Of a DNA stretch of 42,271 bases, positions 20,620 to 29,904 are shown in pieces. Within the stretch, counting starts at the first letter, position 1, and every line of letters starts with the position of its first letter. The stretch comes from Treponema sp. (GTDB lineage: Bacteria; Spirochaetota; Spirochaetia; Treponematales; Treponemataceae). The stretch is taken from positions 1 to 42,271 of the forward strand of contig JAEDED010000019.1 of assembly GCA_016293495.1 (NCBI GenBank), given 5' to 3'. The position numbers and the translations under genes are program-made. Below the pieces are notes generated by a model. The model saw only the letters and a list, made by a program, of their open reading frames with translations. It was not told where the DNA came from and searched no databases.

Positions 20620-22782
20620 ATGAAAAAGTTTTTTTGTTTTGTATTAAGTTCTTTTTTGATTTTTAATCTTTATTCAAATACAACCAGTTCTCAGGCTGCG
20701 AACAGAAAGACTGCACTTCGATATCTGCAGCTTGCAAAAAACTATCTTGCTCAGAATGACTGGGCAGCTGTTAAAAAAACATGTGAAAACGGTCTGCAGT
20801 ATGATGATACTATAGCTGACTTATATTACCTTGATGCGTTAAGTCTTTTTAATCTTGATTCACCTCGTTACGAAATAATTCCTGTAATAAAAAAATCCCT
20901 GACTTCTACAGAATGGGTTGATTACAATAAAAAAAATGCCAGAGTTTTTTATGCTGACCTTTTATGTTCGATCGGAAAACCGTCTGAAGCAATGGAAGTT
21001 CTTACTCAGTCTCCGCTGATTTATTCTTCAGATGCTGAATATGTTTTTATTAAATCACTTTATGAATTAAACACTGCAGAATCAATTGCAAAAGCAGAAG
21101 AAAGAATTGAAAGTGCGCGTCGTGTTTATCCAAATGATGTCCGTTTCTTCTACCTCTTTTTTAATTATGAATACAATATCTGCTTTGTAGAAAATAAAGA
21201 CAGAACAGGTTTTGAAAAAAAAGAACTGTCGCCGGCTGCAAAGAAAATTGCGCAGAACTTTATAGCGCACGTTCCTAACTATGACAAAAATTACAAGGAT
21301 CTTGAAATTCTTGCAAGCATATTTGCTGAAGGTGAAAATCAGAAAAGACTTTTAAAAGCTTTTAATGCAAGAGGATTTAAACATATCCTTTATCCTATTG
21401 CAGCTCTTGATGCCGGAATTATCAGTGAAGAAGAAGCATTAGATTATTTTTTAACATTCATTGAAGGAAAAATTGAAGCTAAAATTTTGATGCAGTTTTA
21501 CTCAATGATTAAAGATGAAGATCTTAAGAAATATTTTGATGAACATTTAAATGCTTTTCATGGAACTTTAATTTACGATACTAATAATTCCCTTGAAGAA
21601 AATCTTACTGTTAAATATGAACGTGGTCGTGCCGTTGATATTCAGTATGATGCTGACAATGATCAGTTTGTGGAATGGCAGGTTAGCTGTGACTTTGGTG
21701 TTCCTAAAAATACAAAAGTGTTTGACCAGAATGCAACTGTAATTTACGGAACATATCCTGATGTATCTTCAATTGTATTTGAAGATGTTGAACCTGGTGT
21801 TAAAGGAACTACTGTTTACAGCATCATTGATGAAACTTATGCAAGCAAACCTTTTGATATTATTAAAGCACCTGCAGTAGATACAACTGATTTTTATGTA
21901 ATTGATGAATTGACCTTAATTCATGGTGATAAACTTTTTAATACTGATAAAATTGCTTCTTCTGCAAATATTATGGATAAACCTTCACTTGAAAGAAAAA
22001 ATGCGAGAATTCAATTCTCAATTCTTAATGGTGTTCCATATGAAGCAAAATATTATGTTGATAATACAGAATATGCACATGCTTATTTTACAAACAATGA
22101 TTACTGCATCGTAAGAAGCGTTGATAAAGATAGTGACGGAATTTTCGAAACAACTGAATATTATTCAATTGATAATGACGGTTCGCTGAATATTTCTGAA
22201 AAAGAAAAAGCTGCAATTACAACAAATGTCTGGGGCGCTCCATTAAAGGATGCTTCTCTCTATCTTGCAGCAATTCAGATTGACAGAAATCTTGATACAG
22301 CTGCTGATTTTAAGGAAGCATATTACAAAAACGGCGGTGTAGTAACTGAATGGGATTCAGACTTTGATGGATTTTTTGATATTAAGTATAAAAAATCTCT
22401 GGCTGACAATGGAAAGGTTGTTCAGGAAGAACTTTCTCATTATGTAAATGATGTCGTTAAAGGAAAATACTGGGTAACTGTTGTAACGCAGAATGGTGTT
22501 CCGGTTTCGCTTAACGATGGTGATGAATATAAAGTTATTAAAGGAAAAAATAATTCCTTTTACTGGATTAATAAAGCAGGAACTGCAGGTCAGGAACTTA
22601 ATGTTTTAAGTGAAGCAAAACTTTATGTTCAGGGACAGATGTTCCAGATTGAAGATGCTGCCTGCTATATTAAAGTTGTAACAATTGGTGATAATACCTT
22701 TGCAAAGATCATAGACAAAGAAGTTGATTCAGACAGTTCTTTGCCTGGAGAAGATTCTACTGATGAAAATAAAGACAATTAA
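20620..22782 (+). CDS. Exported TPR protein with Asp-rich repeats
   Basis: A 720-residue protein with a signal peptide at residues 1-20 (FLIFNLYSNTTS). TPR-like helices span ~25-290 (LQLAKNYLAQNDWAAVKKTC, YADLLCSIGKPSEAM). A beta-rich C-terminal half contains recurring D-x-D-x-D patterns: YDADNDQFVEW, DKDSDGIFETTEYY, DNDGSL and WDSDFDGFFDIKY. These resemble calcium-binding loops or tandem strand repeats. No enzyme motif seen. Likely a periplasmic scaffold. It overlaps the start of the HtrA-like gene by 20 bases, so the two may work together. Confidence 0.72.
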   Translation: MKKFFCFVLSSFLIFNLYSNTTSSQAANRKTALRYLQLAKNYLAQNDWAAVKKTCENGLQYDDTIADLYYLDALSLFNLDSPRYEIIPVIKKSLTSTEWVDYNKKNARVFYADLLCSIGKPSEAMEVLTQSPLIYSSDAEYVFIKSLYELNTAESIAKAEERIESARRVYPNDVRFFYLFFNYEYNICFVENKDRTGFEKKELSPAAKKIAQNFIAHVPNYDKNYKDLEILASIFAEGENQKRLLKAFNARGFKHILYPIAALDAGIISEEEALDYFLTFIEGKIEAKILMQFYSMIKDEDLKKYFDEHLNAFHGTLIYDTNNSLEENLTVKYERGRAVDIQYDADNDQFVEWQVSCDFGVPKNTKVFDQNATVIYGTYPDVSSIVFEDVEPGVKGTTVYSIIDETYASKPFDIIKAPAVDTTDFYVIDELTLIHGDKLFNTDKIASSANIMDKPSLERKNARIQFSILNGVPYEAKYYVDNTEYAHAYFTNNDYCIVRSVDKDSDGIFETTEYYSIDNDGSLNISEKEKAAITTNVWGAPLKDASLYLAAIQIDRNLDTAADFKEAYYKNGGVVTEWDSDFDGFFDIKYKKSLADNGKVVQEELSHYVNDVVKGKYWVTVVTQNGVPVSLNDGDEYKVIKGKNNSFYWINKAGTAGQELNVLSEAKLYVQGQMFQIEDAACYIKVVTIGDNTFAKIIDKEVDSDSSLPGEDSTDENKDN

Positions 22783-24403
22783 AAATATCGCTGCATGTAC
22801 TTTTGCAGCATTTGCTTTGACAATTTGTTCCTGCAATTCTACGCAGCAGAATGATTTTAAAACTGAAGAAAACTTTGACTACACTCAAGAAGATGCAAGA
22901 AAAGCAGAGGCTGAGAGAATTAAAAAAATCCTTCAGACTTATCCATCTGAAGCTTTGTGGAGATCAATTCTTCTTGGCGATGAAGAGCTTATTGAATATA
23001 CATCTGATTATCTCAGGGATTTCTGTGCTTCTTCACTTGAGCAGAAAGATTATCTTGAACTTTATTACGCATACAAATCAATGTGCAATGCCGGTTTTGA
23101 AAAAAAAGTAGCACCTGTCATTTCTAAAGCAGAACTTGATAAGCTCTATTTTAACCAGCTTCCAGGTTATGGAATTCCAAAATCGCAGACACCTGTAAAA
23201 AATATTTCCAAATGTATTGAAGGCACTGTAACAGTGTGGGTAGATCTTGGAATTAAAGTTCAGGGCGGAATGGGCTATGCAGACCGTGTAATTGGTTCCG
23301 GGTTTTTTATTGATGAACGCGGATACTTTGTTACAAACCACCATGTTATTGCAGATGTCGTTGATCCAAAATATGAAGGTTATGGAAAAGTTTATATTAA
23401 GCTTGCAGGTGATGAAGAAACAAGAATTCCTGCAAAAGTTATCGGCTGGGATAAGGTTCATGACCTTGCATTGCTAAAAACAGAAATTAAACCGCCATAT
23501 GTTTTTTCATTAGGAAGCAGTAATGATTTAAGAGTCGGTGACAGAGTATATGCAATAGGTTCTCCATTAGGGCTTGAAAGTACTTTGACAAGCGGTATTG
23601 TTTCTTCAACAAACAGAAAACTTTTTACTACTGGTTCAGTTCTTCAGATTGATGCTGCCGTAAACTCTGGTAACTCTGGCGGACCATGTATTGATTTAAA
23701 TGGAAATGTTCAGGCAGTTGTTTTTGCCGGTATTCAGAAATATCAAGGGCTTAATTTTGCTATTCCTGTAGAGTATTTAAAACAGGAACTTGCAGTTTTA
23801 TATTATGGCGGACTTCGAAATGTTCCATGGCTTGGCGGTTATGGTCATACCTATAAAAAAGGGGCAAAGGAAAGTGGCGTTGAAGTTCAGTATTTCAATC
23901 CAGGTTCCTGCTTTGCAAGGGCTGGCTTAAAATCGGGTGATGTTATTACTGCAATTGATAATATGCCTGTTAATAATGTAGAAAACCTTCAGGCAATTTT
24001 AAGAACTTATGTTCCGCATGTAATTGTAAAATGTGATTACATCAATTCTGATAATGAGAAAAAATCTGCACTGCTGTATCTGACAAAGCGTCCTTCAAGT
24101 CCAGGTTATTATTTCTATCAGAATGATACAATTCAGAATTCCTTTGTTGCACTTTATGGAATGGGAATGGTTCCTTCAAGTTCATCTAATCCGAAATCAT
24201 ATCTGATAACAAAAATCCTGAATGGCGGCGTAGCTGATGAAGCCGGTTTTAGTGAGAATGATCCTGTTACTGTTGGAAAGGTTCAGTTTAATGATGATAA
24301 GACCGCAATGTACTGTGAATTTTCTGTAAAGCGCAGAAAGAAAGGTTACCTTGATGTATCAATTGGATTACCAGCCGGACTTGATGGCGTTAACTATTTT
24401 TAA
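22763..24403 (+). CDS. HtrA/DegP-like serine protease lipoprotein with PDZ domain
   Basis: A 546-residue protein. ATG 22763 is chosen because a lipoprotein signal follows (FALTICSCNS, Cys22 or Cys24). The trypsin-like domain has TNHHVIAD (His), WDKVHDLALLK (Asp) and AVNSGNSGGPC (Ser). A PDZ domain follows (GLKSGDVITAIDNMPVNN), and a second, weaker one may lie at the C-terminus (NGGVADEAGFSENDPV). An extra ~110-residue helical N-terminal part precedes the protease. Likely envelope quality control. Confidence 0.87.
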   Translation: MKIKTIKNIAACTFAAFALTICSCNSTQQNDFKTEENFDYTQEDARKAEAERIKKILQTYPSEALWRSILLGDEELIEYTSDYLRDFCASSLEQKDYLELYYAYKSMCNAGFEKKVAPVISKAELDKLYFNQLPGYGIPKSQTPVKNISKCIEGTVTVWVDLGIKVQGGMGYADRVIGSGFFIDERGYFVTNHHVIADVVDPKYEGYGKVYIKLAGDEETRIPAKVIGWDKVHDLALLKTEIKPPYVFSLGSSNDLRVGDRVYAIGSPLGLESTLTSGIVSSTNRKLFTTGSVLQIDAAVNSGNSGGPCIDLNGNVQAVVFAGIQKYQGLNFAIPVEYLKQELAVLYYGGLRNVPWLGGYGHTYKKGAKESGVEVQYFNPGSCFARAGLKSGDVITAIDNMPVNNVENLQAILRTYVPHVIVKCDYINSDNEKKSALLYLTKRPSSPGYYFYQNDTIQNSFVALYGMGMVPSSSSNPKSYLITKILNGGVADEAGFSENDPVTVGKVQFNDDKTAMYCEFSVKRRKKGYLDVSIGLPAGLDGVNYF

Positions 24404-24453
24404 TTTGAAAAAAACTGTATAATAAAAAATGAATTTAATTTAAGGAATTATAT

Positions 24454-26259
24454 ATGGCTGAAATGAAGTATAAGAGAAACTTTTGTATTGTTGCTCACAT
24501 CGACCACGGAAAATCTACACTTGCAGACCGCTTGATTCAGAAAGCAAAAATCATTGACGACCGTCAGATGATGAATCAGATTCTTGACAATATGGATATC
24601 GAACGTGAACGCGGTATTACAATCAAAAGTCAGGCTGTAACAATTCCTTATCACGCAAAAGACGGACATGATTACGAATTAAACTTTGTTGATACTCCGG
24701 GACACGTTGACTTTTCTTATGAAGTAAGCCGCGCAATTGCTTCGTGTGAAGGCGCATTGCTTTTGATTGATGCAAGTCAGGGAGTTGAATCTCAGACAGT
24801 AAGCAACATGTATATGGCATTGGAACAGAATCTCGAAATCGTTCCAGTTATCAATAAAATTGACCTTCCTTCTGCAGACATTCCTGCAGTAAAACATCAG
24901 ATTGATCACGACCTTGGACTTATTCCTGAAACTGCACAGCTCGTTTCTGCAAAAACAGGTGCCGGTATTGATGAACTTATGGAAGCAATCGTAACTATGT
25001 TCCCGCCGCCATCAGGCGATCCTGATGCAAAAGCACAGGCATTAATTTTTGACTGTCACTACGACCCGTACCGCGGCGTTATCGTTCATATCCGTGTAAT
25101 GCATGGAAGAATCAAAGCCGGTGATACAATCCGCATGATGAACTCAAATGCAGATTATAAAGTTGAAAGTGCAGGTATTTTTAAAATCAAATATGAAGAC
25201 ACCGGCGTACTTGAAGCAGGGGATGTTGGTTATATCATCGCTGGAATCAAAACGGTAAGTGATGTAAGTGTAGGTGATACAATTACACTTGCTTCTGATC
25301 CTGCTGATGCACCTCTTTCAGGATTTAAAGAAGTAAAGCCTGTTGTTTACTCTTCAATTTATCCGATTGACTCAAATGATTACGAAGAACTTCGTGATTC
25401 AATGGAAAAACTTAAGCTTAATGATGCAAGTTTGATTTACGAAAAAGATAATTCCGTTGCATTGGGTAACGGATTCAGATGTGGATTTTTAGGACTTTTG
25501 CATCTTGAAATTATTCAGGAACGTCTTGAACGTGACTTTAATCAGGCTGTAATTTTTACAGCTCCGTCTGTAAGATATAAGCTTCACCTCGACGGTGGAG
25601 TAGAAATGATGATTGATAATCCGTCTGAATATCCTGAAGGAAAAATTCGCGGAGCAGAAGAACCTTACATTAAAGCTTCAATCATTACACCTGCAGAATA
25701 TATTGGTTCCCTTATTGCACTCTGTACAGAAAAACGCGGTATGCAGACTAACATGCAATACCTTGACGAAAAGCGCGTTGAACTTACTTACGAAATGCCT
25801 TTGTCAGAAGTTCTCTTTGACTTCTACGACAGACTTAAATCATACAGCCGTGGATACGCTTCATTTGATTACGAAATCATCGGTTACCGCGATACAGAAC
25901 TTGTTAAGATCGACATTCTGCTTAACGGAAAAAGTGTCGATGCTTTAAGCCAGCTCTGTTACAAAGAAAATGCATCTACTCAGGCTCACAAAATCTGTCA
26001 CCGTCTCAAAGGTGAAATCAGCCGCCAGCAGTTTAAAGTTGCAATTCAGGGCGCCATCGGTAGCCAGATCATTGCACGCGAAACTGTAAACCCAGTGCGT
26101 AAAGACGTTCTTGCAAAATGTTACGGTGGTGATATTACACGTAAACGCAAGCTTCTTGAAAAACAGAAAGAAGGTAAAAAGCGCATGAAGATGATCGGTG
26201 ACGTTGAACTTCCACAGACAGCATTCCTTGCGGTATTGAAGGAAGAGGAAGAAGACTAG
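24454..26259 (+). CDS. lepA: Elongation factor 4 (LepA)
   Basis: A 601-residue translational GTPase of normal length. The P-loop AHIDHGKSTLADRL is followed by the switch element ERERGITIKSQ, DTPGHVDFSYEV and NKIDLPSAD. The LepA C-terminal domain ends at EEEED. AAGGA precedes the ATG. Its stop codon TAG is also the first bases of a tandem repeat unit. Confidence 0.97.
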   Translation: MAEMKYKRNFCIVAHIDHGKSTLADRLIQKAKIIDDRQMMNQILDNMDIERERGITIKSQAVTIPYHAKDGHDYELNFVDTPGHVDFSYEVSRAIASCEGALLLIDASQGVESQTVSNMYMALEQNLEIVPVINKIDLPSADIPAVKHQIDHDLGLIPETAQLVSAKTGAGIDELMEAIVTMFPPPSGDPDAKAQALIFDCHYDPYRGVIVHIRVMHGRIKAGDTIRMMNSNADYKVESAGIFKIKYEDTGVLEAGDVGYIIAGIKTVSDVSVGDTITLASDPADAPLSGFKEVKPVVYSSIYPIDSNDYEELRDSMEKLKLNDASLIYEKDNSVALGNGFRCGFLGLLHLEIIQERLERDFNQAVIFTAPSVRYKLHLDGGVEMMIDNPSEYPEGKIRGAEEPYIKASIITPAEYIGSLIALCTEKRGMQTNMQYLDEKRVELTYEMPLSEVLFDFYDRLKSYSRGYASFDYEIIGYRDTELVKIDILLNGKSVDALSQLCYKENASTQAHKICHRLKGEISRQQFKVAIQGAIGSQIIARETVNPVRKDVLAKCYGGDITRKRKLLEKQKEGKKRMKMIGDVELPQTAFLAVLKEEEED

Positions 26260-26558
26260 CGCTCGTACCATTGATTCCGGCGTCATGGGGGAGTGTTGCG
26301 AGCGCCACGAGTTTGCTGGTTCGCAAACTCTGTGTTGGGTGTGAGGTAATGACTAGCGCTCGTGTCATCACTTCCGGCGTCATGGGGGAGTGTTGCGAGC
26401 GCCACGAGAAATTGCGTTAGCAATCTCTCTGTGATGGGTGTGAGGTAATGACTAGCGCTCGTACCATTGATTCCGGCGTCATGGGGATGGATTGCGAGCG
26501 CCACGAGTTTGCTGGTTCGCAAACTCTGTGATGGGTGTGAGGTAATGACTAGCGCTCG
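26254..26558. repeat. Three ~97-bp tandem units plus partial fourth
   Basis: Units 26254-26350, 26351-26449 and 26450-26546 each start GACTAGCGCTCG, and a partial copy starts at 26547. Each has an outer inverted repeat (GCGCTCG with CGAGCGC, e.g. 26259-26265 and 26299-26305) and an inner hairpin. The inner arms are GAGTTTGC/GCAAACTC in units 1 and 3. In unit 2 they are GAGAAATTGC/GCAATCTC. The units are G+C-richer than the array region. They fill the gap between convergent lepA and the Maf-like gene and supply both stop codons. No gene inside. Confidence 0.9.
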
Positions 26559-28237
26559 TTTATTAGCGATTTTGCTGTGGCGATTTCTTTCAGGAAGAAG
26601 TCGAGCTCAATTCTGATGCGGTTGTAGAAAGACTGCGGATTTGTTGCTCCTACTGCGTCCGGAAAGTGAATATAAAGGTATTCGCGGTTTTTAATAAGTT
26701 CGTCAACTTGAGTCTCAAGCGGAATTTCTTTTTTGCGGAATTTCGAAGAGTCTGCATATGTAAATAAGTCCTTCAATTCTTCAAGAGCATTTTCTTCTTC
26801 TGATAAAAATTCAAAAATCTTTTCTTTTAAGCCGCTCTGTTTTTTTAATTCAAATGAAAGCTTTGAAGATTCCTCTTTGACTGAGTTAATTACTTCTGAG
26901 AAATTCTTTTTCTCAGTTTTAAGGTCCATTCCGCTGATTCCTGCGTCAAAGACATTTTTTATATCTGAAAAGTTTTCTGTAAACAAAAGAGCGTAGGCTT
27001 CAAGGATTCTTGAAGTAATCATGTGTGTTGAATCTTTAGATTCTATTTGAAAGTTCTCTCCGCCAAAAGCTGCGGCAAGATTGTAAACAGATTTTAATCT
27101 ACTGTTTGTACTTAAAAGGTTTTTATGAGAAGGAGTTCCTTTTGCGTGTGTGATTCCAGCAGTGTATGAAAAATCAAGGCCTGAAAAATAAACAGGAATA
27201 TCGCACGAAGATCTGATCCGTAGTGCAATTTCCATAGCAACAAGACCGACAGAACCAAGTGGCGGCATTACAGGCGGGAGTAATTCCTTTTTTGCAAGCG
27301 AGTTAAAAAAGTTCATGTTTGCATATTCTGAGATAAAGAAACTTGTGTTCCCGTTTGTAATATACGGAATGTGGTTTCGGCTCACAAGGTCCATAATTAA
27401 AAGAACGCCGGAATCTGAAGGGCGGCCGATATATGCTTTTTCAATAACCTGCTGGCCTTCGACAGCAATAACTGCGTCAGGTGTAATTCCATTATCGAGT
27501 AAAGGTGAAAATGCGGCGTCAACACAAATTATAAAGAAGCTCTTTGATTTTTTCTTTAACAGAGGAATTGTAGAGTCGAGACTTTCACCTGCGCCGAGTA
27601 CAATTATCGGTCTGTCAACTTTTTGGTATAGAGAAGCCAAAGGAACAGATTGCGAAAGCAGACTTAAATTCTTAAAAATATTTTTTGAGTAAAGACGACC
27701 GAATTTTATTAATGTAAGTCTGTTCTTCCAGAACTGATCAATAACTCTTTGTGTTAGTAATGAAATTTCATCGTATTCATTTTTATAAAAAGCAGCGCCT
27801 GCTGAAAATTCAATTTTAAGTGTTTTTCTGTAATGATTGTTTTGAATAAAGCTATAATAATCAGCAATGTTTGATCTGTTGAAAATTTTAATTTTAGAAT
27901 TAAATGCCGGTTTTAATTCTTCAGGAATATTCTTAAGCGCAAAATCAAAAAGGTTTTCGTCATATTCAAAAACCGCAGCTGTAGAATTGTCCGGAAGTTT
28001 TGACAGCAATTCCTTTAAACCGTACCACAGTACAGGACTGAAAATAAGAATAATTGAATATTCAGGAATTGAAATGCCGGAAATAATATTTAGGATTGAT
28101 TTAGATGGATCGTATTTTGAGTAAAGATATTTATCTTTGTATAAAACTGAAACGCCCTGTCTTGTTTGGATAAGACCGGGCGCTTCGGTTTTTTGATTCC
28201 CGATTTGTGGTCGGGAATCAATAGTATTTTGAATCAT
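26549..28237 (-). CDS. Maf/MptE-like protein (DUF115), possible flagellin glycosylation factor
   Basis: A 562-residue protein with a central DUF115/MptE-like domain: RPIIVLGAGESLDSTIPLLK, FFIICVDAAFSPLLDNGITPD and VYFSGLDFSYTAGITHAKG. This family includes the Maf motility-associated factors that add nonulosonic acids to flagellins in other flagellated bacteria. The C-terminal ~130 residues look helical. The last two codons and stop come from the tandem repeat. Codons 6-30 contain two strong inverted repeats. It starts 8 bases after the chaperone gene upstream on the same strand. Confidence 0.78.
   Translation of the reverse strand: MIQNTIDSRPQIGNQKTEAPGLIQTRQGVSVLYKDKYLYSKYDPSKSILNIISGISIPEYSIILIFSPVLWYGLKELLSKLPDNSTAAVFEYDENLFDFALKNIPEELKPAFNSKIKIFNRSNIADYYSFIQNNHYRKTLKIEFSAGAAFYKNEYDEISLLTQRVIDQFWKNRLTLIKFGRLYSKNIFKNLSLLSQSVPLASLYQKVDRPIIVLGAGESLDSTIPLLKKKSKSFFIICVDAAFSPLLDNGITPDAVIAVEGQQVIEKAYIGRPSDSGVLLIMDLVSRNHIPYITNGNTSFFISEYANMNFFNSLAKKELLPPVMPPLGSVGLVAMEIALRIRSSCDIPVYFSGLDFSYTAGITHAKGTPSHKNLLSTNSRLKSVYNLAAAFGGENFQIESKDSTHMITSRILEAYALLFTENFSDIKNVFDAGISGMDLKTEKKNFSEVINSVKEESSKLSFELKKQSGLKEKIFEFLSEEENALEELKDLFTYADSSKFRKKEIPLETQVDELIKNREYLYIHFPDAVGATNPQSFYNRIRIELDFFLKEIATAKSLINER
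28149..28186. repeat. Inverted repeat inside the Maf-like coding start (second hairpin)
   Basis: Arms 28149-28163 and 28172-28186 pair over 15 positions with one G.T and one mismatch, 8-base loop. It lies within codons ~18-30. Confidence 0.75.
28193..28221. repeat. Inverted repeat inside the Maf-like coding start (first hairpin)
   Basis: TTGATTCCCGA (28193-28203) and TCGGGAATCAA (28211-28221) are perfect 11-bp arms around a 7-base loop, in codons ~6-15 of the gene. In RNA this would fold near the start codon. Confidence 0.8.
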
Positions 28238-28245
28238 GAAAATAA

Positions 28246-29757
28246 TTAGCTTTTGTTTCCGTTGAATACAGCCATGAATTCGTGTGAGTTATCTTTGATT
28301 CTGTCACTTGAAAGAATTGCATGGTTGATTGATTCTTTTGAAGCCTGATTGATTGCAGGAGCGATGAGTGCTTTAGCTTCAGCTGCTGGTGTACCGCCGT
28401 TTGTGATGCCTGTACATTTTAAAACAACAACTTTGTCTGCTGTGTTCAATACAACAGGTTCAGAAACTGCTCCAGATTTAAGACTGTATGCTGTTTTAAG
28501 GAAGTTGTCGTTTGTCGAAGCGCCACTCAAATCAGGATTTGAAGCAATTGCACTCTGTCCAACGATTGTTCCATTGTTGTAGTTAAGTGCTGAAGGAGCA
28601 ACTGTTGAAACTGAAACATTGAAGAATTTTGCAGCTGTATCAAAGCTTGTTGCGCTTGCTTTAGCTGTAAATTCCTTTGCTTTTTCTACAAAGTAGCTTT
28701 CAACAACAGATTTTTCTCTTGTAAGAAGGTAACTGAAAACTGCATCGTTCATGCTGTTGTTTTCAAACTGTGGCTGAACTGGTGCTTCTGTTGCCTGGAA
28801 TACACAGTATGCAGAAATTGTTTCAATTACAGGGCTGTATTCATTTGCCTGAAGTGAAGTTACTTTGTTAATGTCATCAGCATTTACAAATGCTGTTTCA
28901 ATCTGATATTTGTAGTTTGCAGAAATAATTCCTGTGTTTGGGTCTCCGTAGTAGCCTTTTGAATATTCAGCAATTGCATCTTCAAATGTAATTTCATTAT
29001 TGTTAAGACGTTTGAGGGCTTCAGAAGCCTTTGACTGAGATTCACATGTGATTACTCTGAGATTATATTTTACGAACAGATCTTTGTGGTTTTTACCGAA
29101 TGATTCAATTTCGTCTGCTGGATAGTCTCTGAGGTTGAATGCTGCAACTTCAAATGCATACTGTTTTTCTCCCATTTTGCGGAGGAATTCAACTTCATTT
29201 GAAGATGTTTTTAAGCCATAGATTGGAGAAGTTCCAACTTCTTCCATAGAACCGAAGATATCTTCGTAGCTTCTCATCTGTTTAAGGCCTTTTTCTACCT
29301 GATCCTGTTTTGAACGTCTTTCATCTTCCGTGTAAGACTGATATTTTGCAGGGGAATATACACCAGAACCGTCTTTGTAGTCCGGGAGATTTTTTACGCT
29401 GCGGGAAATAGCCGAGTCAGGAGTAATATAGCCTGAAGATTCTGTAAAATATTCCAGAGATTTTGTTCCGACAACGTTTGTGAATGCCTGAGAGAAGATC
29501 TGACCGTAGAACTGTGAAGCAAATTCACTTGAGAAGTCAACACCCATGCTTTCGTAATAATTAAAAACTTCGTTTACAGATTCAAAGAAATCTGTTCCTT
29601 CGTCATAGCGAATAGCCTGACCGTTAAAAGAACCGTAATCAGGATAAGGAGATCTTTTTGTGCCTGTTGAGTCAGCCATTGCTGGAACTAAAACAAAAAT
29701 CACAGCTGCAAGAAGCAGAATGATAATTGAACCGATGCTGTAAAAGCTTTTTTTCAT
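28246..29757 (-). CDS. SurA/PpiD-like periplasmic peptidyl-prolyl isomerase/chaperone
   Basis: A 503-residue protein with an uncleaved or cleaved N-terminal hydrophobic segment (residues ~8-28). A helical SurA_N-like chaperone part is followed by a parvulin-like region at ~230-320 (SKASEALKRLNNNEITFEDA, then IAEYSKGYYGDPNTGII). A second, weaker repeat lies near 390-470. It would help fold exported proteins. AAGGAAG lies before the ATG. Isomerase activity is uncertain because the parvulin motifs are degenerate. Confidence 0.75.
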   Translation of the reverse strand: MKKSFYSIGSIIILLLAAVIFVLVPAMADSTGTKRSPYPDYGSFNGQAIRYDEGTDFFESVNEVFNYYESMGVDFSSEFASQFYGQIFSQAFTNVVGTKSLEYFTESSGYITPDSAISRSVKNLPDYKDGSGVYSPAKYQSYTEDERRSKQDQVEKGLKQMRSYEDIFGSMEEVGTSPIYGLKTSSNEVEFLRKMGEKQYAFEVAAFNLRDYPADEIESFGKNHKDLFVKYNLRVITCESQSKASEALKRLNNNEITFEDAIAEYSKGYYGDPNTGIISANYKYQIETAFVNADDINKVTSLQANEYSPVIETISAYCVFQATEAPVQPQFENNSMNDAVFSYLLTREKSVVESYFVEKAKEFTAKASATSFDTAAKFFNVSVSTVAPSALNYNNGTIVGQSAIASNPDLSGASTNDNFLKTAYSLKSGAVSEPVVLNTADKVVVLKCTGITNGGTPAAEAKALIAPAINQASKESINHAILSSDRIKDNSHEFMAVFNGNKS

Positions 29758-29784
29758 AATATTTCTTCCTTTAAATAATAAAAG

Positions 29785-29809
29785 TGGTACTATTTTACCA
29801 TATATTATA
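29785..29809 (-). promoter_or_regulatory. Promoter region of the SurA/PpiD-like gene
   Basis: On the minus strand TATAAT (complement of 29804-29809) has only a weak -35. Just downstream, TGGTA (29785-29789) and TACCA (29796-29800) form a short dyad that could be an operator. Confidence 0.4.
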
Positions 29810-29867
29810 GTTGTTTTGCAATAAAAAGTGACTTAAGGATTGCTGATGGCAAGCAGTAAAATAATAA

Positions 29868-29896
29868 TTTACAATTACCAATCTCAGTTGTATAAT
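29868..29896 (+). promoter_or_regulatory. Promoter of cheR-cheB
   Basis: TTTACA (29868-29873), exactly 17 bp, a perfect TATAAT (29891-29896). The predicted start site falls 0-3 bases before the cheR ATG at 29905. Confidence 0.7.
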
Positions 29897-29904
29897 AAAA
29901 AACT

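Noticed and set aside
26135..26522. Reading frames on the minus strand within the tandem units
   Set aside because: They owe their length to the repeat itself, overlap the lepA end and show no ribosome binding site or known domain.
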